18,586 bases of DNA from Planctomycetota bacterium. Lineage in GTDB: Bacteria > Planctomycetota > Phycisphaerae > Sedimentisphaerales > Anaerobacaceae. A program made the translations under genes and the position numbers. Below, one piece after another: positions 15,371 through 18,586 of this stretch. Position 1 is the first letter of the stretch; each line of letters starts with the position of its first letter. Under the pieces are notes generated by a model. That model did not search any database and was not told the DNA's origin. It saw only the letters and a program-made list of their open reading frames with translations. Location: the NCBI GenBank assembly GCA_003644295.1, contig QNBZ01000003.1, positions 1 through 18,586 of the forward strand, written 5' to 3'.

Positions 15371-15599
15371 CCACCCCCCTATGGTACTCTCATAGGTGGC
15401 CTTCACCAATAGAGAGTGTGCAGAGAGCCCATTAACAGGCAGCACACGTTTTCGTCAACCGGCGGGAAAGGAGGATAGCAGGGTAAAAGAGCAAGTTCGT
15501 TACGCCCGGCTGTTTCCGTACTGCCGGGAAAGTTTTAGAAACCAAGATATTGCGGAGTGCGTAGCTCTGCAAAAAGAAGAAAAGAAAGGAAGGTGCGTT
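15371..15599 (+). promoter_or_regulatory. long structured 5' leader, candidate RNA element
   Basis: Several hairpins precede the secreted-protein gene. H1 pairs 15371-15374 and 15379-15383 with 15391-15399, with a C-only bulge. H2 pairs GTGTGC (15416-15421) with GCACAC (15442-15447) and contains an inner GCC/GGC pair. H3 pairs CCCGGC (15505-15510) with GCCGGG (15523-15528). H4 pairs TGCGGAG (15551-15557) with CTCTGCA (15565-15571). None matches a riboswitch class I know. The leader could also contain the promoter, which I cannot place confidently. Confidence 0.4.
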
Positions 15600-16487
15600 A
15601 TGAGGAAGTTTGTTTTATTTATGGTGCTGTTCGCAGCAGTGCCGGCAATGGCGGTGTCAAACGTTGACATCACCTGCACCGTGGACGGCAACGAAGTTAC
15701 CGTATCGTATGCCACGGATGCAAATCTGATTCGGGCGTTCGGCCTGGACATTACCGTCGATACGGCTAACATCGTAGATTTGGTTATGGTTGACCCGAAC
15801 TACAGGATTTATCCGGGCCAAATCGTGATTGAGGACGGTAATGTTACCGACTACAACACGCCTTATGTGCCGGGCGACCTCGGCGATGCCGATCTCACCG
15901 TTGAGATGGGTTCGCTGTACACTATGGACGCCAATTATGCCGGCGACCCGAACCTGGGCTACGGTATGCAGCCGGGGACCAGCGGCGTTTTGTTCAAGTT
16001 CTACGTTGACGGCGATTGCAATTACGTTGTTACCGAGAACGAACTTCGCGGCGGCGTTGTTATGGAAGACCCCGAAGAAGACCCGAACGTAACCCTATGC
16101 AGCGGAAACATCACGATTGTGACTGATTGCATGGCGGCTACGAACCCGGGTTATGCCAACTGGCTTTACTGGGGCAAGCCGGATTGCTGGTGCTATAAGA
16201 GACAATGCCGTGGTGATGTAGACGGCCTGAAGCAGGGCCCGTTCTGGGTTAGTCAAAATGACCTAGCGCTATTCAGGTTATCAATCAACAAGTTGGAGGC
16301 ACAGTTGCCGCCCAATGGTGAGTGTTCAGATTTCGACCACCAGAAGCAGGGCCCGTTCTGGGTTAGCCAGAATGATTTGGCAATCTTCAGGTTGTACATT
16401 AACAAGCTGGAGGCGCAGGTGCCGTGTTGTGACAGTAACCAGGACTGTGTGCCGGATGGTGTTAACTACAACTTCTGGACAAATTAG
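15600..16487 (+). CDS. secreted cohesin-like protein with tandem dockerin-like repeats
   Basis: A 295-residue exported protein. ATG 15600 is chosen because AAGGAAGG lies just upstream and the next residues, MRKFVLFMVLFAAVPAMA, form a good signal peptide; the frame is open back to 15396 but those 68 codons look like leader RNA. Residues about 20-175 are beta-rich and Asp-rich, resembling a cohesin-type fold (inferred). A Cys-rich linker, WGKPDCWCYKRQC, leads to two 27-residue repeats, KQGPFWVSQNDLA(L/I)FRL and onward, at about 211-237 and 249-275. They resemble dockerin calcium loops with a longer spacing, preceded by GDVDG and SDFDH. The tail is Asp/Cys-rich (CCDSNQDCVPDG). It may bind the cell surface or partner proteins. 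A PEP-CTERM gene follows after 87 bp. Confidence 0.75.
   Translation: MRKFVLFMVLFAAVPAMAVSNVDITCTVDGNEVTVSYATDANLIRAFGLDITVDTANIVDLVMVDPNYRIYPGQIVIEDGNVTDYNTPYVPGDLGDADLTVEMGSLYTMDANYAGDPNLGYGMQPGTSGVLFKFYVDGDCNYVVTENELRGGVVMEDPEEDPNVTLCSGNITIVTDCMAATNPGYANWLYWGKPDCWCYKRQCRGDVDGLKQGPFWVSQNDLALFRLSINKLEAQLPPNGECSDFDHQKQGPFWVSQNDLAIFRLYINKLEAQVPCCDSNQDCVPDGVNYNFWTN
16230..16424 (+). repeat. two 81-bp near-identical coding repeats
   Basis: 16230-16310 and 16344-16424 encode KQGPFWVSQNDLALFRLSINKLEAQLP-like units that differ at only a few residues. Many of the nucleotide differences are at third codon positions, which suggests selection on the protein rather than a very recent duplication. Confidence 0.85.
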
Positions 16488-16574
16488 ATTTGGTTAATAT
16501 TAGCTGCCGAGAGGGAGCATCCTTGTGTGGAGGAGTGGTTTCCGGAGGCAGTATGAATTTGAAAGGAGAAGAGT

Positions 16575-17141
16575 ATGATGAAGAAGATGTTAATTTTAAT
16601 GTTAGTTCTTGGTTTGGCCTCAGTGGCTAGCGCTACACTGCAGATTTCGGTCGACGGCGATCCTGAGCCGATAGATTCAGAGATTTTCCTGTTGCCGAGT
16701 GAGATAGCCATTCTGGATATCTGGACCGATGCTGACATCAGTCCGGGTGTCGGTGAGGTTTACTGGGCATTGGTTTGCAGAACTGCAGATGGCACGATTT
16801 CTGGTGGCATCGTTGTCCCACCCTATGATACTGAGCCCGGTATCGTGATCTATCCAGACCCGGTAGCAAATGGTGTCCCGGGACTTCCGCAAGGTGCAAA
16901 TGGTGTCTGGGGTGGTATCTCGCTAACTGGTGTAATAAGTTTGATACCCGCTGGCGATGTGATCTACGATGATATCGAGTTCCACTGTGAGTGGGCTCCT
17001 AATGATGTGGTTATCGAGCTCTACACAACTGATTTTGGCACATCAGAACTTGTGGACGCGGTGGTTATTCATCAGATTCCAGAGCCAGCGACAATCGCTC
17101 TGCTCGGTCTTGGTGGATTGCTGCTTAGACGTCGCAAATAA
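16575..17141 (+). CDS. PEP-CTERM sorting domain protein
   Basis: A 188-residue exported protein. AAGGAG (16563-16568) precedes ATG 16575; a second ATG follows at once. The N-terminus MMKKMLILMLVLGLASVASA is a signal peptide. The C-terminus has the full PEP-CTERM tripartite signal: PEPATIALLGLGGLLLRRRK, that is the PEP motif, a hydrophobic helix and a basic tail, recognised by an exosortase not in this window. The middle (about 21-165) is beta-rich and acidic with no domain I recognise. The gene lies 87 bp after the dockerin-like gene with a CTGCC/GGCAG hairpin in between (16504-16551), and ends in a strong terminator, so the two may be co-transcribed. A surface or extracellular-matrix role is inferred from the sorting signal. 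Confidence 0.9.
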   Translation: MMKKMLILMLVLGLASVASATLQISVDGDPEPIDSEIFLLPSEIAILDIWTDADISPGVGEVYWALVCRTADGTISGGIVVPPYDTEPGIVIYPDPVANGVPGLPQGANGVWGGISLTGVISLIPAGDVIYDDIEFHCEWAPNDVVIELYTTDFGTSELVDAVVIHQIPEPATIALLGLGGLLLRRRK

Positions 17142-17171
17142 GAAGCAACCAAGAACGTAGTTTAGTTTATG

Positions 17172-17204
17172 AAAGAGGCAGGTCTTTGACCTGCCTCTTT
17201 TACT
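17172..17204 (+). terminator. strong intrinsic terminator after the PEP-CTERM gene
   Basis: A perfect 13-bp stem (17172-17184 with 17188-17200) with a TTT loop ends in a short T-run. The A-rich 5' side and U-rich 3' side would let it work in both directions. Confidence 0.9.
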
Positions 17205-17205
17205 A

Positions 17206-17394
17206 GCCACAGATAAACACGGATTAGCACAGATTGAGCCACAGATTGCACTGATTGCACAGATTGAGCCACAGATAAACACGGATTAGCACAGATTGAG
17301 CCACAGATTGCACTGATTGCACAGATTGAGCCACAGATTGCACTGATGGACACTGATTTTAGCCACTGGTTGAGCCACGAGCCACAGATAAACA
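17206..17394. repeat. CACAGATT/CACTGATT repeat cluster
   Basis: Irregular tandem copies of GCCACAGATTG, CACTGATTG and CACAGATAAACACGGATTAG fill this stretch, with blocks of 9, 12 and 20 bp recurring. Related copies lie at 17984-18034 (same orientation) and 18447-18510 (inverted). The open frame across it on the minus strand (SICAISAICGSICAN type) is a by-product of the repeat. The remainder of this 340-bp gap holds the terminator before it and a promoter after it. Confidence 0.85.
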
Positions 17395-17404
17395 GAAATA
17401 TTAT

Positions 17405-17433
17405 TTGTATATCACTGCCATTATGGTTATAAT
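17405..17433 (+). promoter_or_regulatory. promoter of the DUF4160/DUF2442 pair
   Basis: TTGTAT (17405-17410) and a perfect TATAAT (17428-17433) are 17 bp apart, about 48 bp before the GTG start. It begins about 10 bp after the repeat cluster. Confidence 0.7.
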
Positions 17434-17481
17434 AGATTTGTATCCTAGTTATATAGAAGCAGACAAAGGAGGCAATGCTTA

Positions 17482-17727
17482 GTGCCAACGATATTTAGAT
17501 ACAGAGGATATCGTTTTTTCTTCTACTCGAATGAAGGCGACCCTCTCGAACCTTTGCATATACACGTTATTAAAGGCGGCAATGTGGCCAAATTCTGGCT
17601 TGAGCCGGAAATCAGCGCTGCTGAATCTTATGGGATGAAATCTTCGGAATTAACGATGCTTGGCAGAATAATTGAGAACAATAAAGAATTGATTAAAAAG
17701 GCCTGGAATGAATACTTTAATTATTAA
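17482..17727 (+). CDS. DUF4160 family protein, possible toxin-antitoxin member
   Basis: An 81-residue protein starting MPTIFRYRGYRFFFYSNEG and containing the family signature EPLHIHVIKGGNVAKFWLEP, typical of DUF4160. The start is GTG 17482, preceded by AAAGGAGG (17465-17472) at good spacing; the nearby ATG 17475 is out of frame and stops quickly. It overlaps the DUF2442 gene by 20 bp and shares its promoter. DUF4160-DUF2442 pairs are common two-gene cassettes often listed as candidate toxin-antitoxin systems; which partner would be toxic is unknown to me. Flanking CACAGATT repeats suggest an accessory cassette. Confidence 0.85.
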   Translation: MPTIFRYRGYRFFFYSNEGDPLEPLHIHVIKGGNVAKFWLEPEISAAESYGMKSSELTMLGRIIENNKELIKKAWNEYFNY

Positions 17728-17983
17728 ACCACTCGCCAGGAAGGTAAGTTTCGATTCGGATAATATGTGGATTGAACTGGCTGACGGCAGAAAACTTGCC
17801 GTTCCGTTAGCTTATTTCCCGTCTCTGCTAAATGCGACACAAAAACAGCGAAAAAATTACACCATCAGCGGAGGCGGTACAGGTCTGCACTGGGAAGATA
17901 TCGATGAGGATATCTGTGTCGAGTCATTGATGATGGGGATAGGTGACAGAACGAGCCGAAAAAAAATGAATGCAAAGAGCTAA
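17708..17983 (+). CDS. DUF2442 family protein, partner of DUF4160
   Basis: A 91-residue protein with the DUF2442 pattern: MWIELADGRKLAVPLAYFPSLLNAT, then GTGLHWEDIDEDICVESLMMG. The ATG at 17708 lies inside the end of the DUF4160 gene with AAAGG 6-7 nt upstream, so the two are translated together. DUF2442 proteins are small and some are proposed DNA- or partner-binding antitoxins; that role here is inferred from the pairing alone. The C-terminus is basic (RTSRKKMNAKS). The stop codon's last base begins the next CACAGATT repeat. Confidence 0.85.
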   Translation: MNTLIIKPLARKVSFDSDNMWIELADGRKLAVPLAYFPSLLNATQKQRKNYTISGGGTGLHWEDIDEDICVESLMMGIGDRTSRKKMNAKS

Positions 17984-18034
17984 GCCACAGATTACACTGA
18001 TTTTAGCCACAGATTACACTGATTTCACTGATTA
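17984..18034. repeat. two direct CACAGATT repeats after DUF2442
   Basis: A 22-bp unit starting GCCACAGATTACACTG occurs at 17984-18005 and again at 18006-18027, the second copy with one changed base near its end, followed by a partial CACTGATT. Confidence 0.85.
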
Positions 18035-18041
18035 TAAGCAA

Positions 18042-18410
18042 CTATAGGACCATTCTCTTGACTTGAACCGATCTGCCGAAGTTGATTAACAAGCCGACTT
18101 TCATACCTGTTGCCTTGAGGTAATTGAGCAACTGAGGTTCAAAAAAGGAGTTGTGGCTGTCCACCGCCTTAATTTCGATAATTACTTTGTTGTTGGCGAT
18201 AATATCCGGTGCATATTTGCCGACAACCTGGCCATCATATTTCACCGTGATTTGTTTTTCGGACTCAACCGAGAGGTGGCGTTTTCGCAGTTCGATTATC
18301 AAAGCTTTGTGGTAAATCTTTTCCAGAAAGCCGTATCCCAGAGTGTTGTGGACGGTGTACGCTGCGTTGATGATTTCGCCGGTTAGTTGTTCATATTTGT
18401 AATCAGACAT
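18042..18410 (-). CDS. GxxExxY family protein, nuclease-like
   Basis: A 122-residue protein with the naming motif G27-F-L-E30-K-I-Y33, following ITGEIINAAYTVHNTLG-like helix sequence. Further on, APDIIANNKVIIEIKAV (Asp69, Glu79, Lys81) matches the core of PD-(D/E)XK nucleases, and a basic C-terminus closes the protein. The family is typically 120-130 residues, often in several copies per genome, and has no established role that I know. A TATAAT lies at 18429-18434 on the minus strand, about 20 bp before the start, with no clear -35 and no Shine-Dalgarno sequence. The gene is enclosed by inverted CACAGATT repeats. Confidence 0.88.
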   Translation of the reverse strand: MSDYKYEQLTGEIINAAYTVHNTLGYGFLEKIYHKALIIELRKRHLSVESEKQITVKYDGQVVGKYAPDIIANNKVIIEIKAVDSHNSFFEPQLLNYLKATGMKVGLLINFGRSVQVKRMVL

Positions 18411-18446
18411 ACCAACGATTTTAGTGATATTATAACCTGATTCCAG

Positions 18447-18510
18447 ATAAATCTGTGTAATCAGTGTTCATTTGTGGCTCAATCTGTGCAATCAGTGTAA
18501 TCTGTGGCTA
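18447..18510. repeat. inverted CACAGATT repeat cluster
   Basis: Copies of the same repeat family, here as ATCTGTG/ATCAGTG on the plus strand, lie upstream of the GxxExxY gene and end with the right-hand copy of the 21-bp inverted repeat. Confidence 0.8.
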
Positions 18511-18586
18511 TGGAGACCCTTCGACTGCGCTCAGGGCAAGTATTTTGTAAAAAAGTTTTTTACAAAATACTTATTTTTCTCTTGCA
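18511..18586. repeat. REP-like motif plus perfect 17-bp AT-rich palindrome
   Basis: CCCTTCGACTGCGCTCAGGG-type sequence at about 18517-18536 resembles a common bacterial dispersed repeat. Directly after it, 18538-18554 and 18556-18572 form a perfect 17-bp inverted repeat around a single G, followed by ATTTTTCT. It could be a terminator for something on the far side or the end of a repeat element cut by the window. Confidence 0.6.

Larger units (their letters stand above)
18004..18510. mobile_element. 507-bp cassette bounded by perfect 21-bp inverted repeats
   Basis: The 21 bases at 18004-18024 (starting TAGCCACAGATT) are the exact reverse complement of 18490-18510. Between them lies only the GxxExxY gene. 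No target-site duplication is visible, and the repeats belong to the local CACAGATT family, so the element could be a mobile cassette or simply a gene inserted among repeats in opposite orientations. Confidence 0.45.

Noticed and set aside
15396..15599. N-terminal extension of the dockerin-like gene
   Set aside because: The strong ribosome site and signal peptide at 15600 mark the real start; the upstream part folds as leader RNA.
17162..17488. 108-residue minus-strand frame with repeated SICAISAICGS-like sequence
   Set aside because: It is the translation of the CACAGATT repeat cluster and has no gene-like start context.
17206..18034. CRISPR array
   Set aside because: Units vary in length, have no unique spacers, and no cas genes are nearby.

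Overview
The window looks like a chromosomal piece of an uncultured planctomycete, most likely class Phycisphaerae. Support: a C-terminal PEP-CTERM sorting signal, a secreted protein with the 'WCY..' linker and tandem dockerin-like repeats that I know from Phycisphaerae, a HYExAFE-type protein, a REP-like GCGGC palindrome common in planctomycete spacers, and a GxxExxY gene beside CACAGATT-type repeats. This is judged from family recognition only; no search was run.

Layout. (1) 1-2165: the 3' part of a HYExAFE-family gene, a convergent secreted TIM-barrel glycosidase-like gene, and a 122-bp MITE-like palindromic element. (2) 2166-8662, plus strand, mostly translation and RNA metabolism: rsmD (16S rRNA methylation), an overlapping CCA/poly(A) nucleotidyltransferase, a secreted HEAT-repeat protein, thrS, and infC, which ends in a hairpin terminator. 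(3) 8663-9450: a spacer with a possible gene relic, tRNA-Glu(TTC), and a small 2x[4Fe-4S] ferredoxin, the latter two on the minus strand. (4) 9666-15227, minus strand: a rodA-like SEDS glycosyltransferase, the lipid II flippase murJ, and a large exported TPR/HEAT protein. RodA and MurJ act in peptidoglycan synthesis. (5) 15228-17205, plus strand: a long structured leader, a secreted cohesin/dockerin-like protein, and a small PEP-CTERM protein with a strong terminator. (6) 17206-18586: repeat-rich accessory DNA with a DUF4160/DUF2442 gene pair and a GxxExxY gene enclosed by perfect 21-bp inverted repeats.

The main unexplained signal is a pervasive 7-nucleotide periodicity. Degenerate or near-perfect heptamer tracts lie at the ends of many genes: after the CCA gene, the HEAT gene, thrS and the ferredoxin gene, on both sides of the tRNA, and across the rodA-murJ junction. 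A related heptamer array lies inside the coding region of the TPR protein, where it is arranged in 21-bp super-units that avoid a stop codon.

A second notable point is infC. It has no ATG, GTG or TTG codon that would keep its N-terminal domain, and it appears to start at an AUC codon behind a good Shine-Dalgarno sequence. This parallels the AUU start of E. coli infC.
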